A stretch of DNA of 64,000 bases from Lepraria neglecta (GCA_033220425.1 CM065653.1:1488001-1552000); one strand, 5' to 3'; numbered from the stretch's first letter, positions 1 to 11,840 are shown. Made by a program: numbers and translations. The notes: a model not told the origin generated them from the letters alone.

Positions 1-1882
1 TTGGTTCTCTTTGCCTGATGCTGTTTGCAATGATGGCTCTGGGGGTGCAGGTGTCTCTAGTGGAATTGTCAAAGGCTTTGTATCTGCGAGAGCTGTTCGG
101 TTTGGCACGAGTTCAGAAAGCTCGTGGACCGCCTGAGCTTCGTTCTTTTGGTCTGGTGCTACTTGATGCGATGGCATGGTTTCCGGTAGCTCTCGAACCA
201 CGATTGATGACTGGTCCTCATCACCTGATGCTAACTGATGGGCTGGCTCGATTGCTGCGAGTGTCACTGGTGGCATAAGGGGAGGCTTGACATTAGGGAG
301 AGCTTCTTGAGACAGCACAACTTCAGACTGATCTTCGACCGTTATCGTCTGATTCTCTTTCCCCAATGGTGTTTGCTGCGATAGTTGGTCAAACGTTTTG
401 TTGCTGTCGTCGTTCCATTCTCTAGGACTGCGTGTAGATGCTGGAGACTTAGGGATCGTAGCTTGAGTTGGGTCATTGAAAACGTTGGCCCCCACTGTTC
501 CTACTTTGGCAAGCGCAGCCTTTCCACGTCCTTTGGCTACTCGAGTTCTCTTCGTACTTGGTTTTTGGATGAGTGTAGGCTCGGGAGGTTCTTTGTAGGT
601 TACCGTAGTAGTGGCTTTTGGCTCCGCACTCAGGTCTGACTGCCCTTCTGCCACCGAATCCGGTTGGAAAGGATGCACGAGTTCGGCTGCAGTGGCAGTT
701 TTTGCTATCCATTCAGTCGTTGACGTCGCTAGTGCATGTCCTAGTGCGGCATTCGGTGCCGTGACTGGAGTTAGCTCTTGACCTTGATCGACTCCGAAGG
801 ATTTGAAAGGGTGATCTTTCCAAGGAGAGATGGCGCCATTGCTAGGACCTTTGATCCGCTTTTGTTGTATAGGGATACGACAGCCGTTTCTGTTCATCGA
901 AACAACCAATGCGTTTTGGATTGATTTGAAGATTGGGGAATTGAGTGGTAGAAGCGTAGTTTGACAGCGGCGATCGCCTATATCTTCAAGAGCCCTCATC
1001 TCTAGCTGGAAGGACGGCTCACCCTCCACAATTGGAAAGCTGAAAACGCGTGGGAAGCTCATTTGGTTGATCTATATATTAGCATTAGGCTTTTGGATTG
1101 GAGCAACTCAGAAACTCACTGCTACCTTGTCCATGACACCAAGCTTTGAGATCGCTCTCCCAACATCTCCCTCATTGTCACCTTTCACTTCTATATCTGG
1201 GACCGCTTCATTGGTCCAGTCGATACGACATGAGCAAAGGCTACCAATCTTTTGAATGACGTAGTCACCAATCTTCGAGCCAACCTCTCTACCGCTCTGA
1301 TCAGGTGTCCAGGTGCGCTTGACAGTTTCGTGTTCAATCAGAAGTCCCTCATTCTCTGGCCTGGAGGAATGCCCGTTGGTGAGATGCCCGTTGGTGAGCC
1401 TGAGGGGCTGCGTTGCCAATTCCGCTAAGTCATCCATGTCTGGGGTTGGTTCGGAAATGGTGCCTTTTTTTCTAGTGACTTTGACATCCTATGAAGTCAC
1501 TCGTCAGGATGGAGCTGGCGAAGGAGTGAAGGTACTCACCTCAAACATCTCCGGCTCTTTCTCACACTCCACTTCAATGAATTCTCTTACAATGTTGATG
1601 AATCTATACAGTGACGTATCGTCGCTCTTTGGACAACATATGGTATAATAGCCATCGCGAAATTCACAGCTGACATTTGGAGCTGCAATTGCTCTACATC
1701 GAGTTAGTAAGGAACTACACCCTGCATCGGGACAAAGACATACCCAAAAGATTCAATGATCTCATCTCTCTACGTAGGCTATCAGTCTCCGCAGCAGCTG
1801 GAAGGGAATATGTCGGGCTTACCGCAGTAATGCTGAAATTGTACAGCGACCCAAACAAATGGGTGGCACAGTCTTGTGCCAT
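1..1882 (-). CDS. Unrecognised protein, 3' end cut off by the window edge
   Basis: I do not recognise this gene. Five exons join in frame on the minus strand: 1823-1882, 1744-1769, 1540-1693, 1120-1488 and <1-1071. The introns are 48-62 nt, and one carries a perfect TACTAAC branch site. The start is the ATG at 1882 (MAQDCATHLFGSLYNF). The last exon stays open to base 1, so at least 560 residues are encoded and the C-terminus is missing. Residues about 150-200 contain a GSKIGDYVIQKIG stretch followed by an IEVKGD strand, loosely like a KH RNA-binding fold; this is a weak resemblance only. From about residue 290 the protein is low-complexity, rich in Pro, Thr, Gln and Glu, with a basic TKRTRVAKGRGKA patch suggesting a nuclear or nucleic-acid role. 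The exon structure is well supported; the function is not. Confidence 0.7.
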
Positions 1883-2941
1883 TTTGGCACTGAGTAATGA
1901 TGACTTGCGCTCACTAAGCACTCTTTGATGTCCTAGGACATCGAGAAAAAGTAACTGATGGATATATGTTGGAGGTGTTTGAAAGTTGGAAGTGTTATGG
2001 AGGCGGAAAAGTGATAAACAAATCGCCGCTAGCCGCGTTCCGAGGAAGCAAACAAGGAAGGCGCCCAGTACTTTATGAAGCATCCCAGGCAAGTACTATC
2101 TTTTGAGGGGATAACACCCGATCCACAGGGACCTCGCCGCTTTTTTTGATTTCAATCTGCTCCACTAGATGGTCACTCAACACATGGATATCTATACATG
2201 TGAGTAGCTGCAGTTGACTATGGGAACCTGCATACGGACCGGTCCGTATTCTAACAGCCCCGATAGAGGGTCCCTAGCCCATCAAGGTCAGACGAAAGTT
2301 TTAGCGTCCACAACTAAGTCTGGTATTTGCTATGGACAATCCAGTGGTCTGGCTCATCTCAATATGTGAGAGGGAGTTTGGATCTCAGGAACCCTATTCC
2401 CGGATCTCGCACTTCCCGGGATTTTTGGGTACCACCTGACCCGGATACAATTAACATGAAAGCCGGATTCCTTCTTGCCACCGTGATATAAAGAGTCGCC
2501 ACTTGATTTTGACAGGCTACAACCCTGCCGGCTGCGTCGTTCAGACGCCACATGATCCATGCAGAGACCAGGCCATGATCGGTGGAATATGGGGAGCATG
2601 GGACCGAAAAGCCGCCGCTATAAGCCTTAATTTGATGAGGGGGCGAAAGGTGGAGAAGGAGGAGTAGTACTTAGTGTAGAGCTCCGCAATGCTTCGGTAT
2701 TTCAAAGCCGTCGATAGACTTAATGAGGTTCAGTAAAGGCGAGGCGAGGTGAGACGTTCACGACATGGCAAAGGGGATGGTAGTAGCAAAGCCCAAGACT
2801 CTATTTGTGCATTTGCGTGTTCATGGAGTAATAACAAGAGAAGATGCGTTACCACACACAGCGTAGCCCCATGAACACTTGTCTCTAATATCCCGTACAC
2901 CCTGACACCATAGCTATGCATCAAGGGTATCATCATAGTGT
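1883..2941. other. Intergenic, no gene seen
   Basis: Small open frames exist on both strands but show no family resemblance, splice continuity or coding character. The stretch separates the promoter of the left-edge gene from the 3' end of the coiled-coil gene. It contains the perfect palindrome listed separately. Confidence 0.6.
2232..2249. repeat. 18-bp perfect palindrome with inverted CGG/CCG triplets
   Basis: ATACGGACCGGTCCGTAT equals its own reverse complement. It contains CGG and CCG triplets in the inverted arrangement bound by many Zn2Cys6 dimers. It lies about 350 bases upstream of the minus-strand ATG at 1882. A regulatory role is inference. Confidence 0.5.
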
Positions 2942-4069
2942 CTATCCCAATGTTCCAAGCAACGATGTTCTAGTCCCTTGCTCCGCATCCCGTATATTGT
3001 TCTTCAGATTGACAACGTACTTCATCTGCCCTAACAGAGCCTCCATCTGCCTCAGCGTTCGATCATGCGTCGACTCGTTTTGCTCAGCCCTTTGGCGAAT
3101 TCCTTGGACTTCAGACTCTTGCTCCGCTTTGTATTCTTGAAAATCGGACGATAGCTTGTCTTTGGCCTTCCGGGTCTTGTCGCCCTCCTGCCTCAGCTGC
3201 TCCGTGATGACTTCGAGCTGGGCCAACTTCTGTCTGTCACAGTCGATTTCCGTCCGAAGGTCCCTGAGATCGTTCTTGAGCTTTTGCGCCTGCCGTTCGT
3301 ATTTTTCCTCCATGCTCCTCCATGATTTCGAAAGGACCTCGTATTGGCTGTTCGACCGTTTGGCTTGTTCTTTATCTTCCGCAACTTCCCTCCGTAGCTT
3401 CTCCACCATGTCGTCCCGCTCCCTTCTGCTCTCTCGGGTCTCCCGTTCAGCCCTTTCTCTCCTTGACCGCTCTGCCTCTAGATCTGCTCGTAGCTCCTCT
3501 ATCCTCCGGTCCTTCTTGGCTAAGAAGCTTTTGTCGGCTTCATGTATTGATACCAAATTCGCGTTTGACATCTGAAGGCCTTCCAAAGCTGACCTTGCTG
3601 ACTCGCTCCGTTTGACCTCCTCTTCTAGCTTGACTGTAGCGAGTTTCTTCTCTCGTTGAAGGCGATCATTGTCACCCATCAGTTTCTCTATGACCCTCCC
3701 TGACTTCCCTGTGCCGGCCCGTCCGACAGCGGAAGACCATGGTATATTTCCCTGCTCGGAAGATGGTGTAGCTGAGCCGGATAGGAGATAGGGAGAGTTG
3801 AGGGAATAGTCCGCTTCTGAAGGCGGCGGTAGTGAAGCAATCCGAATGAGATTGCCTGGCTGTTGCCGCGTCGGTGTATGCTGACCATTGAGTTGGGTAT
3901 TGTTCTCAGACTTAGGTGAGACAGGGTTGCCATTTTGCTGTTCGGGTGTAGGGGGATCGGAGAAGAAGTGGTTGAGCGCCATTGTTGGCGAGAAGAGCTC
4001 GTCGAGTTGTAATCTTGGTGCCTCTGCAGCTATGTGAGTCTGAGGTTCAAGGTCTTTGCGGAACGGCAT
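2942..4069 (-). CDS. She3-like coiled-coil protein
   Basis: A single-exon gene of 375 residues starting at the ATG at 4069. Residues 1-120 are disordered and rich in Pro, Ser, Asn and Gln. Residues about 125-355 form a long, highly charged heptad-type coiled coil, beginning near GRVIEKLMGDNDRLQREKK and continuing through repeated Glu/Arg/Lys segments. This layout resembles the fungal SWI5-dependent HO expression protein 3 (She3) family. In yeast She3 is the adaptor that links RNA-binding She2 to a type V myosin for mRNA transport; filamentous-fungal members are poorly characterised. Coiled coils match each other easily, so the family call is tentative while the gene itself is secure. No membrane segment or enzyme motif is visible. 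Confidence 0.6.
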   Translation of the reverse strand: MPFRKDLEPQTHIAAEAPRLQLDELFSPTMALNHFFSDPPTPEQQNGNPVSPKSENNTQLNGQHTPTRQQPGNLIRIASLPPPSEADYSLNSPYLLSGSATPSSEQGNIPWSSAVGRAGTGKSGRVIEKLMGDNDRLQREKKLATVKLEEEVKRSESARSALEGLQMSNANLVSIHEADKSFLAKKDRRIEELRADLEAERSRRERAERETRESRRERDDMVEKLRREVAEDKEQAKRSNSQYEVLSKSWRSMEEKYERQAQKLKNDLRDLRTEIDCDRQKLAQLEVITEQLRQEGDKTRKAKDKLSSDFQEYKAEQESEVQGIRQRAEQNESTHDRTLRQMEALLGQMKYVVNLKNNIRDAEQGTRTSLLGTLG

Positions 4070-4660
4070 CGTCGGTAGAACACCGGCGCTTCGATGCAGA
4101 GTGGTACAGGGTAGTGAATTTCATAAGTAGATGTTCAGGGAATATGGCTTACCGGCTAATTTGAATGCCCTCACCTGAGGGCTCTGATGACGCGCCTTCA
4201 TTGTGCTGGGCACTGTGTCAATCTTTGTATCCACACCTGTGTTTATTTCTCATCTGAACTCATTCACCTGTCGTCAACCTGCAGTTGTAAAAGCGAGAGG
4301 TGACCTTGATCTTCTTGAGAAATACAGTGGAAGACTATAAGCCATTTTCCCATTCGAGAGGATTGATAAGAGTGCCTGACTTAAGCTGTCGTCTTCAATT
4401 GGAGCAGGGACCAAGGCGGAAACGTCGCTTAGCGGCGTATGTGTTCTAGCGTGGCGGAGATAGGATTTAGACAACACAGGTTTCAGGTTTCAGCTACAAG
4501 CCAGCTCGGGAGATGTAGGAAGAGAGGCTACATCTAATTATGAAACACTGGCAGCAATGATCGGCTCCTCAGCCGCTTTCGATAATGCGTCTATGGATAG
4601 TACGCTGTACTACTTGCAGCATGAAAGCAACAAAGAGCGTCATACCAGGACCGTCATGAT
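4070..4660. other. Intergenic between the coiled-coil gene and NOP12
   Basis: Promoter and 5' leader of the coiled-coil gene and 3' region of NOP12, both on the minus strand. I see no coding exon here; the short frames lack splice partners or family features. Confidence 0.5.
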
Positions 4661-6434
4661 CTAGCTTTTCTTCTTGTCCTGAGCCTTGAATTGTCTACTT
4701 CGTGATGAAGGTTTGCCATGCTTCTTTCCCGAGCCTTTCGTTTTCAGAACCCCTTTCCCTTGATGGCTTGATGCCCGATAACCCTCAAAGACGATGGACT
4801 CTGGAGCTTTCGCAATACCACTGATTTTCTTCACCGCTGGACTCTGCGGCTCCCCAGCAGCTCTAAGTTGAGCAGCGCCCGCACGACCAAGCAATTTGCC
4901 CGCTCTACCAGTCAAAGACTGGACTTTCGAAGGGACCTTCGGCTTGTAATTCGCCGCCGAGTCGGTGTTTCTTTTGTAGTTTGTGTTTTTCTCTTTACGA
5001 CCTGTAGCCTTGGTCACATTCTTCGCTCTGGTGACCCTGAGAATTCGTGGCAGCATTGGTGGATACTTCTTCTCATTGTACAGTAATGCGGTCTCGACAG
5101 CGTTGGCATTCTACAAAGAGAACACGTCAGTCTCGAAAGTCTCCGCAATATATACGAGGGGCCTTTACCTCGAATTGCACATATGCAAAACCTTTGCCAA
5201 CCCGTGTTGTCTTGTCCCTTACCACTCTGACACTTTCGACTGTCCCAGCTTTCCCAAATTGTCTCCATAATCCTTCCTCAACGTCTGCAGGCTCCTTCTC
5301 TTTGCGTGGCCGCTTGTTGTTCTCTTCGTCTTCAGCGGCATTCATATTACTCGCATCGTCAACAAATCCGAGATTACCGACAAAGATACATCTTCGATGA
5401 TCGATCTTAGCAGGATGTGCAACCGAGTCAACGCGTAGATGTCGATCAAGGACCATGGTACCATTCAACCTCTTAGCAGCTTCTCTAGCGGCTACTTGTG
5501 TGGTGTAAACAGCGTATGCATTGGTGCTTTTGGTCGTGGTATCCATGAGCTCCTTCTTGGCAAAGGCAGCCTTTCTTGGAACACCTGTGCTCGCAAAAGC
5601 AGTAGAGCGAAATCGAAGAGATTCGACGCCATGCTTGATATCCTGCTGGGGAAGCGTAGAAGTAAAAGATGCAAGATGATCGAGTAGTGTCTTTTTTGCG
5701 GACTTCGACTTTATAGCCAATGTGGATACGTTTGCCAGGAATACTGTTCGGGCTGACTTCTCGAGGTCCAGGTCGTCTTTGGACGTAATCCGGCTCTCAT
5801 GCTGCGGTGTTTCTCCATTAGGGTTCTCCTCTTCCTCTTCAGTTTCGTTTTCAACGCTTTCTGATTCAGACCCGTCCTCAGCATTTGAAGAGGCGTCATC
5901 TTCATTGGCACTATCAGACTGCTTCTGTTTTCGACGTTTCTTTTGGACAGCTCTAGCATGATGTTCTTCCTTGACTTCCTGCTTTACCAATTGGCTCATG
6001 TATTTTCCCTCCAAATCATCTTCGACGTCTTTCCGCTTCCTTTTCCGATTGGGCAAAATTTCGGTATCAGTACTGAACTTTGCTGCACCTGACCCTCTGG
6101 GCAGCGAAGAGCCTACAACTACCTGTTCATTGGCTGTCTCGGACAGAGCATCATGCTCGGCGGTTTCAGCTTCGCTTGAGCTACTGGCTCGTTCGATGGG
6201 GGATTTCTTCTCACGGGAGGATACTTGCTGGTGAAGGGATCTGTGAATAGGTTTCACAGGACCTAGCTAAGGTAATGTCAGCTTAAACACGCAGCGCCAT
6301 AGCATTTTCGTACTGACCGAATTGGCGAAGAGAGTGGTCAGAGCTGTATCGTATGTCTTGCTTTGTGGGCTCAATTTGCTGACAGCGGGCTGTTCGACCA
6401 CAGAAGTCTCCTTCCGTAGCTTCGATTTACCCAT
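4661..6434 (-). CDS. NOP12: Nucleolar protein 12 (RRM protein for 60S ribosome assembly)
   Basis: Three exons: 6318-6434, 5169-6266 and 4661-5110, giving 554 residues. The start chosen is the ATG at 6434 (MGKSKLRKE) rather than an upstream in-frame Met, because this start fits the family. An acidic and basic low-complexity region comes first, then two RRM-like regions. The first includes RTVFLANV (RNP2) and NAYAVY; the second includes RCIFVGNLGF (RNP2) and KGFAYVQFE (RNP1), with an intron placed directly after RNP1. The C-terminus is Lys/Ser/Gly-rich (SGKKHGKPSSRSRQF). In yeast Nop12 is nucleolar and needed for 5.8S and 25S rRNA maturation. The neighbour DEP1 is divergently transcribed from a 530-base shared spacer. 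The identification is strong from domain order and tail composition. Confidence 0.88.
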
Positions 6435-6962
6435 GCTAATTGTTGCAAGCCTTTTGAAGACAAAAGTGTTTGACAATAATATTCAATTCTCGTTGACACC
6501 TGATCGGCGAATGTAAATGCCGGCGCTAAGCCTGATGACGAACAGGGATCATGGATCTGGCCGCAGGTGCACCAGTGGGAATCAAAACGTTACAGTTGAG
6601 AATACCTTTCGCACTGCTTCTTCAACCACCCAGATTTTGTGACACCTTGAATGCACATTACGTACCATTCACCGCCTTCAACCCTCCTCAAAATTGGGTC
6701 CGTTTCGCCTTCACTTCTCTTGTCGTTACGCATCGCCAACGATTCACTCGCCCTAGATTCTCTGCTTCTCCCACACCACCAACGAGCCTCTGACCTAGAC
6801 TACACAATTCGCGATCTCTGATGACTGCCAACAGCATTGAGCATGCTACTTGAGAGTTACTGTACATCTTAACCTGCTTAGAAGCCTTACTGTTCAACAA
6901 GCCCCTGCCAGCGAGGGCGCCCCTCGTGTGCAATCACATCCTCCAACGATACTACAACTGCG
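6435..6962. promoter_or_regulatory. Shared divergent promoter region NOP12/DEP1
   Basis: This gap lies between two genes transcribed away from each other, so it must hold both core promoters. The DEP1 side is pyrimidine-rich, as is usual near fungal transcription starts. No TATA box stands out and no specific operator is claimed. Confidence 0.55.
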
Positions 6963-9394
6963 ATGGCTACTAACACAGCAACCTCCCTACCGAGCATGAC
7001 CTCAGATCACTTGTCATACACCGCTCCTGAGGTTGCGATGAGCTCTGATCATCCCCAAGAACCGCAAGCTGATGCGGACGACGGGTCGAGCAGCCTCAGC
7101 GAGCTCGGAGAGCGCGTAGGCCACGACGAAGCAGACATCGCCTCCCGCGACGATTCCGAGGCAAACGACACCGAAGCAGAGACAGAACGCCTGGAAGACT
7201 CCCCCCACAAACAAAGAAAATACCAAAACGTCGTTCTAACCTCGACCAATGGCATATATAATGATCGCGAAAGTGCGCCAGCAGTCCGCACTATCTCTGG
7301 AGAGACTGGGGATAACGGTCAGTTCAGCGCGGTTGTGTGTTTTTCCGAATTAACTAACATCTCTCAGGTCATCTCTCAGACGGTGATAGATTCGGACAGA
7401 CCTCGGACATAAGCTCGCTCGCAGATTCTGGTGAAGATATTGGTAAAGCGTTATCCACATCCCCTTCTTCGTCTCGGAAAAGAAAACGATCAAGCTTCGA
7501 AGAAGACAGCTTGAGTGACCACGAGCCACTTGAGGACCCCTCCACGAGGCTGTTCAGCAATACCGCTGCGACCCTGGTCGAAAATGCATCCCTAGATGCT
7601 TCCGGTGACGAAGACGACCAGGAAGTCATCATCGATACAGAAGCCTTCCCCAATTCGAATATCCAATCTCGAAAAGCACAACAATATGTCCCAACGAAAC
7701 AAAAGTACCAGAAAGGCAAGCGCAAAGGAAAGAAGACACGAGACGACAGGACTGAAGATACCGGCGATTCTGTTACAGGTGCAGAGCTCCGGTCCGAGCA
7801 AAGAGAAGGCCACGAGGCTGGCTACAGTAATGGAGAAGATATGGAGGTAGACGATACGGGCGACGTCCCTGAAGCAGACAATCTGCTCAAGACCGAAGAA
7901 GGAGGTACGTCACCCCTGACCATGTTAGACGGTGGCTTGATAGCTTTGCTCATGGATCAATCAATAGTGATCCAGAAGAGGACAGCCCTAGACTCCTTAA
8001 ACGCCATGGAGAAATGTTTCGCAAAACTTCGGGACAAGTGAGTCGTTATTTCAAGCTGAGCAATCCCTTCACTGACAGTGGTTCGAAGGCTATTCGACGA
8101 GCAACTAGGCAAGTGCAACGAAGAACTTGCGATGCTGGAACAACATACACCAATTCACCCAGAACTGGTCGCCATGAAAGAGGTCATCGACCAGCGTCGG
8201 GATCAGAAGGTCGAAGTTGAGTACACCTGGCTGAAATATAGATTGCAGACGTTGCAAAGAGAGAGCGTGGCAAACAAAGCCCAAGCACATTCGCAATTCA
8301 TGCAAACTGCTCGAGAAATCCGTGCCAGCAACTTAGACCAGCTCAACAAAGGGTTCTATCAACTGCAAAGGGAAAGAAGGAGTTGCGAAGACGATGTTCC
8401 GGACTATATGTACAACTTCACAACCAGAAGATCGCAGCAAATCACAGAACAGATAGCCTACAATGCCGAGGTGTCCATTTTATCTGGGGTGGCGAAACAT
8501 GTGGGCTTTCCAGCAGCTCCGGACATCAGCAAGGCCAGGCCGCAAGAAATCGAAGATGACCTTCGAACTATGGGGGTAAGTGGTCAAAGAAAGTTGTTGA
8601 CAACTCAAGAGACATCTGCTGACATAGATGCGAGCCAGATTGCACCAGGAGCATTACGTACCTTCCAGAATCAACCTTCAGCACTGAAGACCAGCTTATC
8701 CGCCACCGCAGGCTTTCACCGGCAAAGGCCCGCAGCTGAGGAGCATTTCCTAGAGCAGACTCCATGGGCGAACCCTCAACACCCATCTCACCATCAACAG
8801 CGTCAACAGATGCATCGACAAATTTCTGCTCTCTCGCGGGCTGCAACACCGTCAACCACACCAGCAGGTCAAAGGCGTGTCATCGACTTAACAGAACCCC
8901 AAGGGTCCGCGTCCACGATCGCTGAGCCTCAATCTGGACCGAACTCTTCCATAGCTCCCACACCCGCGACAGGCGAGGCAGCCAGACTCGTGCAATCAGA
9001 CCTGCATCGTGCTGTCGGCGACAATTTTGTGGACCCCACGCCGAGCAAAATCATGGGAGGTCCGAGCGGAGCTCCACCGGTGAGCCAGTCGCTGCCTGGA
9101 GCCACAACAGACAAAGGGAAGGCTCCCAAAGTCAGCAAGTCGCCGTCATTATCAAGGCAAATATCGCAAGATGCCCACACGCCAAGTGCTGCCATCGCAA
9201 AGCCTCTGCCGTTCATGCACACAGGTGGCTCGTCTTCCACGCCTGGAATTCGGGCTTCAACACCAGTCCGGTATCCCGTCATTAAATCCGAAGACGCCAG
9301 CCAACTCTCCCGACGCTCTCCCCTGCCTCATCAGTATCACAAGCCAGCACCTGTGAGCACAGTGGGCAATGGCCAGAATCGATTTGCAGCTTGA
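6963..9394 (+). CDS. DEP1: Dep1/Sds3-family subunit of the Sin3-Rpd3 histone deacetylase complex
   Basis: Three exons, 6963-7317, 7368-8037 and 8089-9394, give 776 residues. The second intron must use the acceptor at 8088 (51 nt, CTGAC branch site). The nearer AG at 8078 breaks the frame, whereas 8088 restores FAKLRDKLFDEQLGKCNEEL, the characteristic Sds3-like helix. The N-terminal third is acidic and disordered with nuclear-localisation-like clusters (SSRKRKRSS, KGKRKGKKTRDD). The Sds3-like coiled region spans roughly residues 320-510. The C-terminal third is disordered and rich in Pro, Ser and Gln. Dep1 and Sds3 proteins are structural subunits of the large Rpd3 complex, which deacetylates promoter histones in the nucleus. 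Assignment to Dep1 rather than another Sds3-family member rests on length and overall layout. Confidence 0.8.
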
Positions 9395-10068
9395 TGCACC
9401 GGTTTAATGTGTCTCGGATGATCAACGAATGATGGTTGCACGTCTGATTGGGGTGATGATAGATAAAGCTGATTCAGGTGCACAAGCGACGGCAAAATTT
9501 TGGGTTTTATGTATTTGGTCGGCCTTGGTGGTTGGATCTTTGAGCGACATTCTCAGAAATTCTATCTGATCGCATGATACCATCTCGCATCTTTCCAGTG
9601 CTTTGCTATTTTTGGGAGAGGACAAAGTTGATAGCCTCACCTTGTATGATTAATACCAGGCATACTGTCCACATCAGACAGACCGCGTCATTGACATAGA
9701 CATACGAAAGTTAAAATGAATTTATCGTCGGGTAAATCTCCAAAATACAACCGAAGAAGGCGATGCATGAAAATGACCGTTTTATGCTTGAAAGTGGGGA
9801 GAACATTTCGAAGACAAGAAATCCTCCGAACGTGCTTACCAGTCGTCCAGGTTCTAGTACATGTAGGCATGTACAACTTGCTGCCCTGGCTCTCTCTCAA
9901 GGTAACGAATAAGTTCTGTAACATGCAAAACAAATCATTTTGAAGTGTGTCGATGTAGTCCTCAGCCCCTCCATCTGGTGAGTTTGGCGCCTCGTCTCAC
10001 GCCAGCCAACCGAATCTCTCCTGGCACCTTCCTTCCTTGGCGATCTCACTTCCTTCCCTGCATCCATC
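9395..10068. other. Intergenic: 3' region of DEP1 and promoter of the SET-MYND gene
   Basis: No gene seen. The last 60 bases before 10069 are strongly C/T-rich, a typical leader for a well-expressed filamentous-fungal gene. Confidence 0.5.
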
Positions 10069-11840
10069 ATGGCCGACCTCCCACCCAACGTCTACAAAAA
10101 GCAAATAACCAATGCAGGCAGCGGGCTCTTCGCTTCTGAAGCCGTCGAGCCAGGCAAAGAGGTCTTTCGTATTGAGCGTCCACTTGTTTCGGTGCTTAAT
10201 CAGAATCATTTGACGACCGCTTGTGCCAATTGCTTCCTTTGGGTACCTGAGAATGATGAAGACGCTGTTGGTGGAGGAAATGGGGGAGAGGAGCCAAAGA
10301 AGAAGAAATTGAGAGCTTGTCAGGGGTGTAAGATTGTTAGGTATTGCTCCAAGGTGGGTTTGTGCATTCTGTGATTGTGCTTTAATAAAGGGAAAAAAGG
10401 TCCTCAGGGGTTCAAATGTATCTATTCTCTGCCAATGTGTAGACTTGTAATATCCGTTGTCTCGAATGCATTAAAAGCAAGTGTGTCTGTAACAAGAAGG
10501 CATGGCATGCAGCACCTCGAAGAGAACTCAAACAATTCATCGTTGGCGTACATCTCCTCCTACAAAAAGAACCCTCTTGCCCAAACACCAATTCCCATCA
10601 CTTCATCCTCTAACTCCTCCCTCCACAGGACTGTCAAACCCAATCATGGACCCACTCCCACCGGCACGAATGCAAAATCTTCTCCAAGCTCTACCCAAAA
10701 GTCCTTCCGAACACCGCCCGCATCGTGATGCAACTTCTTCTCCGACAGAAAGCCAACAACCTACACGATTCAGAATGGCAAGCCTTCCTCGCCCTCCGAT
10801 CCCACATCGACGATTTCCGCTCTTCGCAAAACAGCAACGAAGGAGGCCTCCCCACGTGGCAGACCATCGAGCTCATGAGCCAGGCTGCGTCTAACTACTC
10901 TGGGAGCAAAAGGCCTATGCAATTTATCCAGACGCTGACTGGGCGTGTCCTGGTTAATACGCTTACCCTTACAACACCAACATTCGACCCCCTAGGCCTA
11001 ACCCTCTCTCCAACAGCCAGTCTCCTAAACCACTCCTGCACCCCCAACACAGCCATCACATACTCCGGCTCGCGTCTCACCGTTCGCTCCCTGTGTGAAA
11101 TCCCACCAAACACGGAACTCACCATCTCATACATCGACACCACAAACGCCACTTCCATCCGCCAAACAGAGCTACAAGATCGCTATTTCTTCACCTGCAC
11201 CTGCCCAGCTTGCAGCACGAACACCACAAACGGGAAACCCGATGAAAAAGACCATGCTTTTGAAGCTACCCTAGTCCGTGCCATCGAATTACAAAATTCA
11301 GCCTCGTCCCAACGCCCAGACCAGGCGGCACCCCTCCTCAAGCAAGCGATTGATTTATTCGCACCCTACTCACCACACCGGCAACCGTACGCGGCGATCT
11401 TGCACACAGCGTTCTTGAACGCCATTTCCCGGCAAAACTGGCCTGCGGCCTTTACATATAGTCTACGAGCCTATTTCTACATCGACGCAGTACACTACCA
11501 GCCAGACTGGCATCCCGTACGCATCGTCCGCAAATGGGTGCTGTTGAGGCTAGTAGTGCAGATTGCGGGGCTAGCGAGCGAGAGCGACCCCAGCGTGGAA
11601 GCATTGCAGAAGTTCGGTGTTGATTGGCAGATCTTCGCCATGAGCCTGCTGAGTGATGTTTCCGAAGGGATTCCGAAGAGTCATGGTGAGGACAATCTTT
11701 TTGCTAAGGAGGTTGAAGGCTTTGCGGGTGATACGGGTATGGTTGGGAGAAGCGTTGAGAGTGATGTGGTGGAGAGTGAGATGGTGAAGTTGAGGCGGAT
11801 TGCTGAGTATAGCGTTAAGGAGGTTAAGATGTTGGAATAG
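10069..11840 (+). CDS. SET and MYND domain protein (SMYD-type lysine methyltransferase-like)
   Basis: Two exons, 10069-10353 and 10629-11840, give 498 residues from the ATG at 10069. The SET domain is split, as in SMYD proteins. The N-SET part includes AGSGLFASEAVEPGKEVFR. The MYND zinc finger follows (ACANC, ACQGC, RYCSK, then after the intron DCQTQSWTHSHRHEC). The core SET part has the diagnostic LLNHSCTPN and ELTISYID, and a Cys-rich post-SET segment (CTCPAC) comes next. The C-terminal half is helical and TPR-like. SMYD proteins methylate lysines on histones or other proteins. The 275-nt intron is much longer than others here and hides a MYND-like relic, listed separately. Splicing straight across it gives the only arrangement that keeps all zinc ligands. 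Substrate and localisation are unknown. Confidence 0.85.
10443..10541 (+). other. MYND-like exon relic or cassette exon inside the SET-MYND intron
   Basis: These 99 bases read open in the frame of the flanking exons and have an AG before and a GT after them. They encode a second version of the end of the MYND finger: VCNKKAWHAAPRRELKQF lines up with the real DCQTQSWTHSHRHECKIF. The spacing is identical, but the zinc-binding His and final Cys are replaced by Pro and Leu. I read it as a duplicated exon that has lost function, or a rarely used cassette exon; the sequence alone cannot separate these. Confidence 0.45.

Noticed and set aside
3156-3615. Plus-strand frames opposite the coiled-coil gene
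   Set aside because: Ser/Leu/Arg-rich mirror frames of a charged coiled coil; they are a product of codon use on the other strand.
8038-8078. A 41-nt intron in DEP1 using the first AG
   Set aside because: It breaks the reading frame. The AG ten bases further on gives a normal 51-nt intron and restores the conserved KLRDKLF segment.
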